Of a DNA stretch of 64,000 bases, positions 1-52,289 are shown in pieces. Each line of letters starts with the position of its first letter. The stretch's first letter is position 1. The stretch lies in the NCBI RefSeq assembly GCF_017591435.1, contig NC_059268.1:11778684-11842683 (forward strand), read 5' to 3'. The notes under the pieces were generated by a model that saw only the letters and a program-made list of their open reading frames with translations, made no database searches and was not told the origin of the DNA. The position numbers and the translations under genes are program-made. Source of the DNA: Portunus trituberculatus (lineage: Eukaryota; Arthropoda; Malacostraca; Decapoda; Portunidae).

Positions 1-420
1 TTTACAGACACTCACACTGATGTCCTTTTAAGTATCTCCATGTCACAATAGATAAACTTTCCCCACCTGTTCCACCTGCTCCGCCTGTTCTACCTCTTCC
101 TCTTCTCCACCTCCGTACTCCCCCCAACCGTTGTGTCAGAGCCAAGGATGATATGTCTTGTTTCTCTTCCTTGTCCTGATCCCTTATTACTTAGCAAGCC
201 ATTCACGGGGACCAGATTTCCAGATAAACTCCTTATTTGTGGTTTTCTTCATGAGGATGAGTTGGTTTCTTTTTCTCTATTTTTCTTGTTTGTTTTCTTG
301 TTTTCTTTTTTGTCTTTTTTTTTTGTTGTTTCTGCTTCGTCTTCTTTTTTTTCTTTTTTTCTTCTTCTTCTTCTTCTTCTTCTTCTTTTGACTTTATCTC
401 TGACTCTAACTTCGATTCTT

Positions 421-579
<159 letters not shown>

Positions 580-1127
580 CGTTATAACTTTTGTAAGTAT
601 GCATTATATATTCAATTTAGTGGTGAAAGTATTCCATTAATAAAACAAAGCAGACAGAAAGTCGTGTTTTAACAAGCGAAGCACCAGACAAGACTTGAAG
701 TGAAGAAGAAGGCAGAGTATTGATGTCTATACTGTGTGCGGCACATGACGTTCCATATGCAGAGAGAAAGATGGCGTTTTAACAGCTTTCATTATTTTCA
801 TTTATATACGAGTACGTGTAGACAAACAGATGAGTTATATAGTGAATGAATATCCAGATGCGTATATTATGCCGGTACGTAGGAGAGACAGACTTTTAAT
901 TTCTAATTGGCAGAAAGAATCCAGTAATTAAGGCCCTTGAGACTTGAACCAGCGGAGTGATCAGAAATGAGAATTTCTGAATTTCTTAATTGGGAAACGG
1001 GAAATAAAAACGGCAGAACCCGGCAGTGCGCTACGCTTTGTCGATGAGATGATGAAGCTGCATACATTGTTCTTCCATCAATTATTGCTTTATAACAACA
1101 GTATGTGGTTCTCAGAGAAGCGTAGGT

Positions 1128-1300
1128 TGAAAGGGGGCTTGATAGAGATATTCAAATGGTATAGGGGATAAAACAAGGAAGACACATTTTCAGTATGTGT
1201 AATGAGGATAGAACAAGAGGTTTAAGCATGAAAAAAAAGATAAAAAAGAGATAGGAAATAATTAGTTCACAAATAGTGGGAGATGAATGAAATAGTAGTA
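1128..1300 (+). mobile_element. Decayed non-LTR retrotransposon end with TAG-repeat tail
   Basis: Pieces like ERGLDRDIQMV and NEDRTRG, followed by CACAAATAGTGGGAGATGAATG, parallel the 17744 copy and run into a long TAG microsatellite, suggesting the microsatellite grew from the element's 3' end. Confidence 0.5.

Positions 1301-1387
<87 letters not shown>
1291..1387. repeat. (TAG)n microsatellite
   Basis: About 95 bp with one early AAG interruption; directly follows a retrotransposon fragment. Confidence 0.98.
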
Positions 1388-1719
1388 ACCGTATAGTAAT
1401 AGTAATAGTGCAGAAGACGTTCTAACCTCGAAACAAAAATCTTGGACACAGTACGGATGCCAGAAATTCATTGTATTGCAGACGCTGGTGTATTTTGGAA
1501 CTAAAGCCAAATATTGCGCAGAACAAATGTAGATATGGTTTAGACTAACAATGCCCGTTATGTCCCGTGACTTTATGCTACATGCAGCTGGGAATAAAAA
1601 CACTGCTGGAGAGAAAGAAAAACGAAAGAGTAACAACTACCGAGATATGTAAAAAATCGTTGAAATATATGTCGTGAAATGAAATGTTGAAAGCCAAAAA
1701 TAGGAGTTAGATATGTGTG

Positions 1720-1722
<3 letters not shown>

Positions 1723-1783
<61 letters not shown>
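1723..1783. repeat. (GT)n microsatellite
   Basis: Uninterrupted, about 60 bp; an imperfect GGT tract follows at 1964-1990. Confidence 0.98.
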
Positions 1784-1785
<2 letters not shown>

Positions 1786-2689
1786 GAAATGGCGTTTTTA
1801 TCTTCATTTCTCCTGGGCGGTAGAGTGTGGCGTCATACGAACAGGAAAGGGCACGCTGTATGAAAAGGGAAAAAGATATTCTCTAACTTTTTGCGACAAG
1901 TTGAGAATGTTTTTGTAGCTGCAAATGTTGTAATGAGTTTTAGTGGTCGTGGGGGCGAGATAGTGGTGGTGGTGGTGGTGGTGGTGGTGATGGAGGTGCT
2001 GGCGTGCTGACTGTGCTGGTGGTGGTAGAGGTGGTGGTGTTTTTTCTTGTTCCTCCAGTTTTGTAATGTTATTTTTGTATTTATTTTTATTAATGCTTCT
2101 TTATAGTGGTTTTCTTATTATTATCATTATCATTGTTAGTATTATCATTGTTGTTGTTGCTGTTGTTGTTTTTGTTATTTTCATTGTAAAGGGCACTAAT
2201 CGTTCCTACTCTCACTCAGCTTGCCGTCCAAGGCACACAATGAAATGTATTGCAGACAACTTGCTACATTTGCCTCAACAAAAAGTAATTCATATTCGTG
2301 AAAGGAAATGCACATGTATTTTTAATTATTTATTTTTCGGAGCAGAAAGAACAAGTAGGAAGTAATTTGAAAATAGTTCTGAAACATTATGGAAAAATAT
2401 CAAGCAGCTTTTCTGGCAAATGTTTGAGAGGGAAGACCTTTTAATAAGTAAAATCCAGTGAGGGAGAGTAAAACCAACATCATTATCAGTGAATATGTTA
2501 TCAGCATAAATGGAACTTAAAGGTAATTACAAAATTTTGCTCTAGAAATTTCAGCGCTTAACCCTTTCCCAGTGATATGCAACCAATTCACAGCACTAAG
2601 CACAATATAAGGAATGTTTCAAGGCACCTACAAGAAAGAAAAAAACATAGAAAAATAGGTTTTGGAATTTCTAATTAGTAAAAATAAAT

Positions 2690-2976
2690 GGATCATGTCA
2701 AGAATAGCGAACCCTCCAGCTGCCCTAGTTTCCCGCCTCCCCACTCGCACCACTTTCACTCAACTGATATGTGTGAATGAAAATATGATGACCAAAACTA
2801 ACCTAACACTAATTTTAACCTAAACTAACCTAGAATGAAATTAGGACCATGTTAGGTTAGGTTAGTTTTGGATATCATATTTTCATTCACACGTCTTGTC
2901 AACTGAGTGATAGAGTTGCGAAGGGGGAGCCAGGAAACGAGGAGAGCTGGAGAGTTCGCTAATCTTGACATGATCC
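2690..2976. mobile_element. Palindromic MITE with 8-bp target duplication (hAT-like)
   Basis: Arms of about 125 bp are near-perfect inverted copies, from GGATCATGTCAAGA to its complement TCTTGACATGATCC. AAATAAAT flanks both sides (2682-2689 and 2977-2984). An 8-bp duplication is typical of hAT elements; the assignment is inference. The inner arms contain AACCTAACCTAA-like, i.e. TTAGG-like, sequence. Confidence 0.8.
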
Positions 2977-3995
2977 AAATAAATGTCAACCAAATAGCAA
3001 TGAAAACGAAACTATATAAGGACCGAATTGCTATGCTTCATTCATCTAAATCTAAGCCGAGTAGATAACATGTACATACGTGTGTCTGTATCCGGTATCT
3101 TTAAACGATTTCTTCTGCCACAAGGAGTATTTTTAGACGCCACAGAGGCAATTGGTCAGGTTCTCAGAGGTGTTTTTCCTATTGACATCGTAAAGTCCTG
3201 GCTAAACTATCAGTAACGTCCTGAAAACATTCTTGATGATCCCAGTGACTTCCACTATAGTTTGGTCAAGGTAGCTGAGACAAAGCGCTGAAATTTTCAA
3301 GAATACAAACCTGCAACTGAGAGCTCAGAGTTTATCTTAATACCCAAGCTTAACATATGATGTAAAAGAGAAAAAAATACACAAAATAGGTCAATGAATG
3401 CACCGCTGGCCTTCATTTAATATCAAGGTGAGCCGTTACACGAGATGCGTAGATAAATGGATTAGCTTTGCATGATTAATGACAGTGCAAGTAATGTAAT
3501 AATTGTAGACAAATGCATATGGAAATTTCATTTTATTTGCATACGTTGATGGTGCATCCATGACCTATCTATTTCTATTAAAAACCTTTTATGTCTGTTA
3601 TATTATGTTCGTTTTGATATGTTTTGATATGTTTTGATATGTATTTATATTATTGTCTATGAATGTAGTTTTGATTCATGGTAAACCGACGTAATTGGGA
3701 TGCAGAAAAAAAATAGTATTACAGTTTTACAAATACAAAATCGCCAGGAAAATACTAAATGAGAGTCGTGGAGTTATGAATATATTCCTATGCCAGTAAC
3801 CTCTCTGACTGGAGCATCATATGTTGCACCATTCAGATCTGCATCAAGAGACCAAAGTAACAGGAGGTGCAGGAATTGTTGTGAGAATAGTAAGGGAACT
3901 AGTTATTCAGCTAAAGTGGTAGTAGCGGTTGTGGTAGCAGTGGTGGTGGTGGCGGTGGTGTTGGTGGCGATCATTAAGAACTGTATTTGTTGCAG

Positions 3996-43438
<39,443 letters not shown>

Positions 43439-43900
43439 GGGCCTTGGGACGCCCCGCCCCACTATATATTGATTCAAGATATATGGACGAAAACCTCCGC
43501 CAAACCTTTTTGCAGACACAACACCTTTTGGGACTGACACGTGAATGACAATTTTCTTAAGTTGTTTGAACTGTTTAAAATTCACTGTGTACTCCACTGA
43601 AACTGTTTAATGAGGTGTATTAGTGAACAAGGATGCCCACATGAGTTTGTAATAACACCGTGCTGAGGTCATGGCCTCCCACGAACGGTAGCTGTTGATT
43701 GTAACATGTCTGGGATTTCCTGTGGATGGATGTGCAAAGATGTAAGATCTGTTATGATTCAGTTTTGATACTTTTAAGTCATAATGAAATAATGACTGGT
43801 TCTAATCATTGCAAAATGGTTAAAACTTCAGAAGCTTTTTTAACCTTCTCAAAATGACCCTGTATCAATAAATTAGATTATAACAAGGAGCTGTAGCCGT
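43439..43900 (+). other. dpr 3' untranslated region (putative)
   Basis: Non-repetitive AT-rich sequence follows the TAA of exon G. The first canonical AATAAA is at 43867-43872, about 430 bases after the stop, a normal spacing for a short 3'UTR. Confidence 0.5.
43867..43872 (+). promoter_or_regulatory. AATAAA polyadenylation signal, dpr gene
   Basis: Exact AATAAA hexamer downstream of the dpr stop codon; T- and GT-containing sequence follows within 60 bases. Confidence 0.5.
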
Positions 43901-44359
43901 CGTTAAGTATTTTGTTTACTATGGGCCAAATTACTGCCTCCAGTATTACAGGTTTCGAAAAGATGAGCAATATGTAAGTTATTTTGTGAAAAATATATAT
44001 TTTTGTCTTTTGTGTCATTGTGTTCTGAAGATGTCAACATTATCAAAGGGTGAACGAAAAACAGGTCCATACTAGTAGTAACTTTTTCAATTGAGTACAA
44101 AAGAAAGCAACTTGCGGCTCCTCATTCAGGTTATTAATCATGTAAGGTGTTTCTTGTAGGTCACGCAGGGTCACACCACATCATTCCCTTGAAAAAAGTG
44201 TTGTGTCTACTATGACTCTCCCCACTTTAGTTTCTGCAATACGAGTATTTATGGCCATATCTCTCTTTTTTCCACGAGTATCGCCCTTTTTGTACAATAT
44301 CTCAGGTGTTTGAAACCAATGGCAACATTCCTCTCCTGCTTCTTGTGATCCCTTTAAAA

Positions 44360-44406
<47 letters not shown>
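44360..44406. repeat. (CA)n microsatellite
   Basis: About 47 bp followed by four ATT units. Confidence 0.96.
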
Positions 44407-44407
<1 letters not shown>

Positions 44408-46313
44408 TATTATTATTATTACTATTGTTGTTAAGTAACATTCACCCTGTTAACTGAAAGGAAAGATGGTCAGGTTTATAGACGAAATTCATGTCCATTT
44501 TAACCGCCACGAAAATAATCTTTTATCATTTGCATACTTTATTTAGTTTTGTATGTGTTATCTTTAAAATATTTGGAACACCATGACACAATGTGTTTAT
44601 TTTGTTATTTATTATTATTAATTTTTTCACTAAACTTTAGACAGGCAAATTCTCATCAGCATCTACTTCAGGACGAAGGAGCGAGGCGGTAGGCAGGTTC
44701 TCTTAGCCACAGAGAAATGCTGAGTCTTGTGCCTCACATCTCTCAACTCCATCAATCATCATATATAAAGAGTTAACCCTTCAGTGTCATTTTTTTCTTT
44801 ATGTAAGATGAGCACCAGAAAAGGATAACAAAAAGAACTTTAAAAAATTGTTCACTTAAGTGCCAGTTCCAAAAAGTCACAAGAGTCACCTAAAGTTGGA
44901 GGATAATGTCTTAGAACATCAGTATATATTAGTTGTTGTTCACACTGTTTCAGATAGTGCCATGTAACACTGGTCTTTGCACAGCCATCCACGGAGACAC
45001 TCAAGATCGAAGTGAAGGCCACGGCATGTCAAGAAAAGCTATGATATCATAGTAACACACATTCTAAATCCATGGCGCCATTCAGTCTAAAGGCGTGAAC
45101 AATTATGCGTTTTATAATATTGTCATTTATTTCATACACCTTCATTGTAGTCTTGTCCTTCCTGTATTTATTTTTGGTCGTGTTTTTTTTTTTTTTTTTT
45201 TGGCCCAGATTGCATACTTAAGCCTGATTGATTAAGCAACTATTCGCTATTCGGAGCCGTCGTTCATCTACCTTGTAAGTCTTTATATGGTGCCACCTCC
45301 TATAGCTTAGTTTGTGTTCTCAGGGTCAAATACTGACAAATATTAAGTATTTAAGCAGTAGGCTATGTGTTCAAGATGGTGAAGGAATGTTACCTGGCCA
45401 CACGTGCGCGTTTACGAAGACGTATTTTTCTGAATACATATAAAAGACTGATACTGAAATACTTAGCTTGTACGTACATAGAGAGGCGAGTGTTGGTTGG
45501 CGCGTGGTGTCTCCTGAGGGACACAGAGAGAGGGAGTGTCTCGTGAGCTGCGGTCTGATGGTGGCGTCATGGAGGTGGTCATAACAGTATCCGGTCTTAT
45601 ATTTGTTAGTGTATTTACTTGTTGATTCTGTTGTCCAGGTTTTGTCTTTACAGTCAGCAGTGCTCATCGGCTCGCCACGATTGAATTTTATTTCCATTTG
45701 CAAGGAAAGATGAAATGTGTTAGTCTATTGATCCAATTTTGTATACCTTTCGATAAGTGTTTTTACACTGAAGATGATGATGGTGATGAAGGAGACGGTG
45801 TTGGTGTTGGTGGTGGTGGCGGTGGTGATGCCTACCCCTGTATACATATTGCCTTTGCACAAGGAGTTTAAATCAGTCACATTTCAGGCGTGTAATATCT
45901 CCTGTGTGACATTCAAGACCTTTGATGTAAGCGTAAGGATCATGTTTTTATTTGCATTCAAAAGATAGGAAGTGACTGTAAGGAAACTGATCGAGAAGGA
46001 AGGTGAAGATACGCCTTGCCAGTCCACCAGCAAACTTTACCCACACCAACATCGTCCATCCTCGGTAGGCATCACTAACTCTCTTCCCAAACACTACAAT
46101 GTCTGAAAACCGCTCACTCGACTTTTACGGGATAATTGTAAGGAAAGGATGGTTGTAAAATTGTGAAAGTTAGTTGAAGTTATTGCTATAAAAAAAATCT
46201 CCTCAGAAAACCAACTCAAAGAAAATTCATCGTCTAACTTGAAGGCCTTTAGAAGTGGAGTGTAGTAATCAGCCATGTCAGCCTGTCAACAGAAGTGACT
46301 ACCGTATTAGAGC

Positions 46314-46525
46314 CATATTCTGAAACGCTTCTACGCCTCACCTTCACTGCATTCAAAGGGCTCTACTTGAAACTACACAAGTTTTTCAAGAGCATTTCTA
46401 GGATTCCATTGTAAGACTAACAAGATTTCTACATTAGTAATATGAGTAACATTTTTGAAAACCCGGCTATTCAGCTCAGTGGCCTTTGAAAATAGTAATG
46501 GTGAGAGCAAAGCGCCTCTGAATAC
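46314..46525 (+). mobile_element. MITE family 2, copy 2
   Basis: Inverted ends CATATTCTGAAACGCTTCT and AAGCGCCTCTGAATAC; interior shared with 41196-41406. Confidence 0.7.
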
Positions 46526-46839
46526 AAGCCTTTGTGTGAATGTGTTATGACAAGTCCGTGGCGTCACCAGGCCAGCTCGGGACTCCAGCAGCAAGCCGAG
46601 GATGAACCGCCGCCTCATTAACTGTCCATTTCATATTTTACTGAAGACGCCTCAAAACACCGTATAATGCAGTTCGTGCTGCAGTTATGTCGTAGCATTT
46701 AGAAAGCGAAAAATTTGTATATTTTTATTATATAAATCTATATTGTAAAATTTGTACTGTAAAATATAAACTTGGGTCAGGTCCTCCCATATGTATAGAT
46801 CCCTTACTACACCCTTTCTTGGTGCGCAACTTCTTCATC

Positions 46840-46840
<1 letters not shown>

Positions 46841-46871
<31 letters not shown>

Positions 46872-46929
46872 CTTCTTCTTCTTCTTCTTCTTCTTCTTCT
46901 TCTTCTTCTTCTTCTTCTTCTTCTTCTTC
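46841..46929. repeat. (CTT)n microsatellite
   Basis: About 89 bp, passing into CTC units to about 46950. Confidence 0.97.
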
Positions 46930-48821
46930 CTCCTCCTCCTTCTCCTCCTCCTCTCTTCCTCGCAGACACTCAATCACGTTTTCCGCAGTCGTAACAATAG
47001 TATTGATTTTTCCCTATCTCGGGGTAGTTGCATTTCAAACTGTTAGCCATTTACATTATTTTTAACGCAACATTTATGTATTAGTAATTATTTGATGTTT
47101 ATGTTTGTACCAGTAATGATAATACTATTTTAGTGTTAAGTCCTGCCAGAGTGAGAGGGCACCGGGGCAGAGAGAAGCACCAAGCCAGTGCTAGTGCTGG
47201 TCTGGGATGCACCGCCGCTCCTCTCTCGTGCCTAAGCCTTTTAATCTTGGTCTGGGCAGGATATTTGCTCGAATAAACCTGATTTGAATAAGTTCACACT
47301 CAGCATTTTGCAAGTCAATCATCCGCACCTTGGTTCCGTTCAGGTATAGCACCTTAATGTCACTCATGTATCTGACTTCCATGTTTCACTATTAAAAACA
47401 TGCATTTTGTAAAAGTACGGTATAATGTGTAAGCGCTGGTATATACAGTACGTTGTAGCGTAGTTTAATCATGTAATGGTGAGAATAGTCTTCTTTAGGA
47501 TTTGAAAAAAAAAAAAAAAATAGAAAAAAAATGTTTTCGAGACTTTCAAGACCGACAGTAACCTTATCTGTGTGTAACCCCGTTGGGAAGACCTCGCCGG
47601 TAGCAGGTTTTCTTTGTTGCGAGCCGTCTGAAGTGAGTTAAGTGTCAGGGAGGCTAGGGGCGCTGCCTGCAAACATGTCAGGAGACCCTTAAAATATCAC
47701 TACAAAATGTCATCATAGCACCTAGTCCTTCTGCCCAGCGAGTCTCAAAAACACCACCTTCATTAACTTTTACTCCTTTCACTCAACACCAGTATATGAA
47801 TCACTCTAGTGTAAACAAAATAAACAAGTTATCGCTTCAAGAAGTAATCGTGTAATACAAAACCCAATAACCCACTTATAATGACAAATATTGCAATTTT
47901 TTGTTATGCATTCTGTAGTAAAGTTCATGGTGGGATCTCTGAGGGCTAAAACTTTCCAACTCCACTCATTATTTTCCCACAACCCGTCATGACACCCACT
48001 AGACAAACTGTAAATATGTATCTAAAAAATTTGTTTGCTCAAGATCGTTTCCATATAAAGTGAAAGTAACAGACAGCAATAGTTTATAGATTTTGGAAAA
48101 ACAAGCCACACAGACATGATGGCCCGTAACTGTACATATGAGGTGTGCAGATAAGATGTATTCAGTGGTATAGGAGTCATGTGCACGGAATTACGAAGGA
48201 ACTGGTTTTGGGCGCTGAATCGGCCGTCTGCGATTAGTAGGGTTTCGTCTGCCTAGCTTCATGATACTGACCCAGGGCTACTGACTGCCGGGAAACAAGC
48301 ACCATAATTAGCTGAAATGTTGGCGGACGTAACTTATCTATTTATATGAGAAAGTGCGGTCAGTATACTTTCAGACATGTTGCTGATTTGTTAGTGTAAT
48401 GCAAAAACAAGATGAGTAAAAAGTTATTGTTATACCAGTTAATGTTTGTGTGCGTCTACACATAATACATCATTCCAAGCATTTCTTCATTCTTCTAAAT
48501 TTTACACATAGCCGTCAATGATTAGAATTTTAAATATCCTAACAGATATGCATGGACAACCAACAAACAACAGCACTGCACAATTTCATTTACATGCTGT
48601 GTCTCAAATTCCGGTCGTTACTATTTATGTTATCTTAATATAAAAATTGAAAAAGGGAAGGGAAAATAAATCAACAAAAATTAAGAAGATGTAGGAGGAA
48701 CAGATATTTTATTACGTGTTTGTGAGAAAGCTGACAGTCGCCCCTCAGCTGCACACCATGACAGACGCAGTACCATATGTAACGGTCGAACTCGGTAGAT
48801 AGCTAATTCAGTCGTTTTGTT

Positions 48822-49030
48822 GGATGGCTCCGTGGTAAAGGGGGTCTGTTCGTGGCCCTAATGGTGTGAGTTCGATCCTGACCCACGGCAGTTACTTGGT
48901 GAGATTGGTGGTGCTTTCTCTTCAACCCTAGCTAAGGACTGGCCACAAGCTAACACGTCTGCCCTAATGAACCTTGTGCAGTTGATAGACATTAAGCACA
49001 AGCCTTTTCTTTTTGCCGCAACTCAAAACA
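48822..49030 (+). mobile_element. tRNA-derived SINE
   Basis: The head GGATGGCTCCGTGGTAAAGG resembles a tRNA 5' half with an A box, and GAGTTCGATCCTG at 48869-48880 is a near-consensus B box, about 40 bases later as in tRNA. A non-tRNA body and a T-rich end near 49010 follow. Not a functional tRNA: no acceptor stem closes it. Confidence 0.7.
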
Positions 49031-50172
49031 ACTGATTCATTTACGCACGAGTTAGTTCCGAGTTAGCGTTGGGTGGCAGGTCGGTCACCAGCAGCCCAGG
49101 TGAGAGACACAAACGGCCGCGGCCATTTACACCTGGAAACACGATTCATTTCAGACTTTTTCAACTCTCCCATGGCAGCTGCAAACTTGTCAAATATATG
49201 GTTCGAGGTTTAGGCCCAGAGTGTGTGGTTTAATTAATATTCGGGACAAAGTAAACGCTACCAAAGGGAATAAATATAAGAATATAAAAAAGGCAAGAAA
49301 ACATATGATCAAAAACTTAAACCGAACCCCAAACTAACTTATCTGAGAGGCCGCAGTTTCGCCCGAGAGTGGTGAGAGAAGTTGAGTGAGTGACGGTGAG
49401 AGCGATTTGTGAGTGTATATTGTGATTTGTATTCATGTGAAAGGGAAGAAAGTACATGTGAAAATCCACGGAACCCGGCCTTTGATAGTTCGGTCCTCCA
49501 GTTCCTGACGACCCATCTCCGTGGCGAGGCGTTAGCAGCCAAGGTCCTCGTGCCTCCATAGCCTTGTGTCCACCCGACGGCTCGAACTCAGCGCTATCCA
49601 GGGTGAGGCAGGAGTAGTTCGCAACGCTACACACACGTCAGGGTCAGTCTGCAGTGATCGTAGTTGCTTCGTTCCGTCTATGGGCGAGTATAGGGTTTTG
49701 GAGGAGGGCTCGAAACTGTAATTGTCAAGAGTGTTCACTGATTGTAATAAATATTTTTCTAAATGTATGTAGATTCTATATTTACCCTAATAGTTAGCAA
49801 ATGGTATCAGTAGTGATGGTGATTATATCAGCAGTAATGATGGTGATGATGAGGGCATTAGCAGCTGTAGGGGTGATGTTAATTGATATGTGAAATTCAT
49901 ATAAGCCTAGTATTTCATTAATTACAGACGTAGTAATAGATAGTTATCATAGACATTTATATTAGACATGTACTGCCATCACACCCAAGACTGTGGGCGG
50001 CGCCAATAGTATTAGTAGTGATAGTGGTGTTGGTGGGTGTTTCTGCTGCTCAGTCTTGACACACACCCAAATACACCCACACACAGCCATACATATTCAA
50101 AAACACAGTGTGATATACCCAAAACAATCGTAAACACACTCAGACACACCCAAACACATCCACAACATGCCT

Positions 50173-50174
<2 letters not shown>

Positions 50175-50233
<59 letters not shown>
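50175..50233. repeat. (CA)n microsatellite
   Basis: About 58 bp, preceded by imperfect CACACCCA units from 50060. Confidence 0.96.
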
Positions 50234-50237
<4 letters not shown>

Positions 50238-51227
50238 TGTGAGGTGTTGGCATATTCCTGGCAAATGTTACCATCACCAAGCCTCAAGACAAGGGTGAAC
50301 CACCAGCGCTGCAAGCCAAGTCATCATTATTGCCTTCAGCACAACCCTACACACTGCCTTCCCTTCATCTATTTCAGGTATTTTTAAGGCCATTCACTTA
50401 TTTTTAGGTTTCCTTTATATGCGAGTGAAAACAGTTCAAATAGTGAATAGGTGGTAGGGATAACGAGTATAGTGATGTTGCCGCCCCCTGGTCCCCACCC
50501 CCTCACCACCCCATGCCCGCCATCCCGCCACAGCTTGGGGTTCCAATACTTTTTTTCTTATATTATATAACGATAATGTATCACTTCCATGGTATGTTTT
50601 TATGGTTTCTATAAATGTTTTGTTGCCTTTGAAGTGTGTTCCGCGCTTGTGTTCGGTAAATATGTAGTGTTTAGTGGTGTTTTATGGCGTGAGTTTGAGT
50701 CTTTTCAACAGTCAAAATTTTTCATTTCCCATTTGGAGAAATTTTATTTCAAGCTATAAGTGGGCCTTTATGGTACCAAAGAGTCGCCTATACGCTGTTA
50801 AGTGTGAAATTAACCTATTGAGTCAAACATGTGGACTTTGAAATTATGTTTAGTTCTGTTAAACGTATATATTATATTTTCATATTTTACTTGTTTACGT
50901 TTTTGTTTGATGGTCTAAATCGTTCTAGAGTGCCTTAAAAGATAGCTCACACTCTGAAGGATGTGGTAAAATACTCACGAAGGGAAAATGGTTGGATATT
51001 TTAGGAGTTTTGTAAGTGAAAATGTTTTTTATACTATTAACATAATTAATTTATACATTTTTAAAAACTAGCTTGGCAGGGGATGTTTTTATGTTTTGAA
51101 TATTAGTTAATGTATTTATCAAGTCATAAAATAACGTGCATTTGGCCGTGGATTCGTTTTTTCTATAGGTCATTTTTAAATTACTTACGTAATTTAGTCG
51201 AGTTACCGCTGTTCCCGCGCATTCTAA

Positions 51228-51235
51228 TGACGTCA
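51228..51235. promoter_or_regulatory. Palindromic CRE-like TGACGTCA upstream of MASTL
   Basis: Exact 8-bp CREB/ATF consensus, about 1.05 kb before the MASTL ATG, in the more GC-rich part of the spacer. Whether it is in the promoter depends on an unmapped transcription start; a chance match is possible. Confidence 0.25.
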
Positions 51236-51289
51236 CAGTCAAGGAGGTGACTCCTCATAACCCAAGGCTGGCATCTCTCTTCCAATCCT

Positions 51290-51640
51290 CCCGCCACCCC
51301 TGCTTGTCAGTATTTTGCTTAATATCTAGTTATTTCTACGTGTTTTCGTGTGTTTCTAGCTTGAAGTGTGTAGATAATAGTAATGATAGGAAGAAAAAAG
51401 TAGAAATAAAGGAGGATAAGGAGAAAGAGAAGGGGTAGCCGAGCTACAATAGTTAACTCTACCTCCACTTTCTCAACAGTTTTCCTAATATCTAGTGTTT
51501 CCTAAGTGTTTTGATGTCTTTCTAGGCCCAGGTATGTGGATGGAAGCAGTAACAGGAAGAACAAAGGAGAAACAAAGCAGGAGGGTGAGAAAAAAAGGAA
51601 AAAGGGAGTGAAAAAGAAGGAAGATCCAAACCACAATATT
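51290..51640 (+). repeat. Diverged tandem duplication upstream of MASTL
   Basis: Two blocks of about 170 bp (51290-51455, 51470-51640) share CTAATATCTAGT, TTTCTAGCTTGAAGTGTGTA versus TTTCTAGGCCCAGGTATGTG, and a purine-rich end of AGGAAGAA-type sequence. Confidence 0.6.
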
Positions 51641-51699
51641 TATGTTAGTCTCCCTTGTAATTTTGCCGTGTTTTATAATACATTTTGTTGTTTTTGGGT

Positions 51700-52010
51700 A
51701 TAATTGATGTTTTTTAAGTGTGTTTGGTGATGTTCATTGTGTTTTAACTGTTATAAATGCATTTTGAGGGATTGTATGATGCTTTGAGTTCATTTTTAGT
51801 TAATTATGAGTGTTTTGAATTATCTGAGTGTGTGTGTGAGTGGTCTTTAGGATACGTTTGGGTGTGTGTTGGCCGTCGGGGGCGGGAGTTGATTTGGGTG
51901 TATACTGAGTGTTTCTAAAGAGTTTTAGGTGTGTTTATTGGTATTTTGAGGTGTTGCATGGTGTTTTGTCCTAGTGTTGAGTGTTTTAAATGGTTTGGGG
52001 TGTGTTTCTC
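51700..52010 (+). repeat. G/T-skewed degenerate repeat upstream of MASTL
   Basis: About 300 bp almost free of C on this strand, built of variants of TGTTTTGAG/GTGTTTGGGTGTG. A simpler, milder version is at 50570-50700. Confidence 0.5.
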
Positions 52011-52289
52011 TCTATGATACAATGACTGTAGCCAGTGACAGCTATCATGAAAAGATGATAAATGTTGTCCTTGGTAATCTCCATTAATTTCAGTGTGGCG
52101 CTTTGATGAGGATAACCTATTTATGTTTGACTGTATTATTGTCACGATTGACGACAATCAAAGTTTTTTCTCTTCTGCGTTTGAGGGACGTAACCCTGTT
52201 GGTAAGACTTCACCACGTGACACGCTCCATCATCGTCACTATCAGGTAGTAAACAAACGGGATGAAACACGCTCAAATTCAAACCAGAC

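Larger units (their letters stand above)
43901..52289. other. Intergenic spacer between dpr and MASTL
   Basis: Contains CA and CTT microsatellites, a MITE copy at 46314-46525, a tRNA-derived SINE near 48822, a diverged tandem duplication at 51290-51640 and a G/T-skewed stretch at 51700-52010. No confident gene; small minus-strand frames at 47191-47382 and 49317-49634 are unassigned. The MASTL promoter and 5'UTR should lie in its last part. Confidence 0.6.

Noticed and set aside
3028..3216. 62-residue frame considered as a missing 5' exon of the dpr gene
   Set aside because: It has no Ig Cys context, no matching splice donor in phase 0, and no resemblance to the start of Dpr Ig1.
48822..48895. 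A functional tRNA gene
   Set aside because: A and B boxes are present, but there is no closed acceptor stem or anticodon arm, and a SINE body follows.
49317..49760. Minus-strand frames and a possible solo LTR ending near an AATAAATA and a TGGTATCAG-like site
   Set aside because: No paired LTR, no terminal TG...CA with a target duplication and no internal domains could be shown; the primer-site match is too short.
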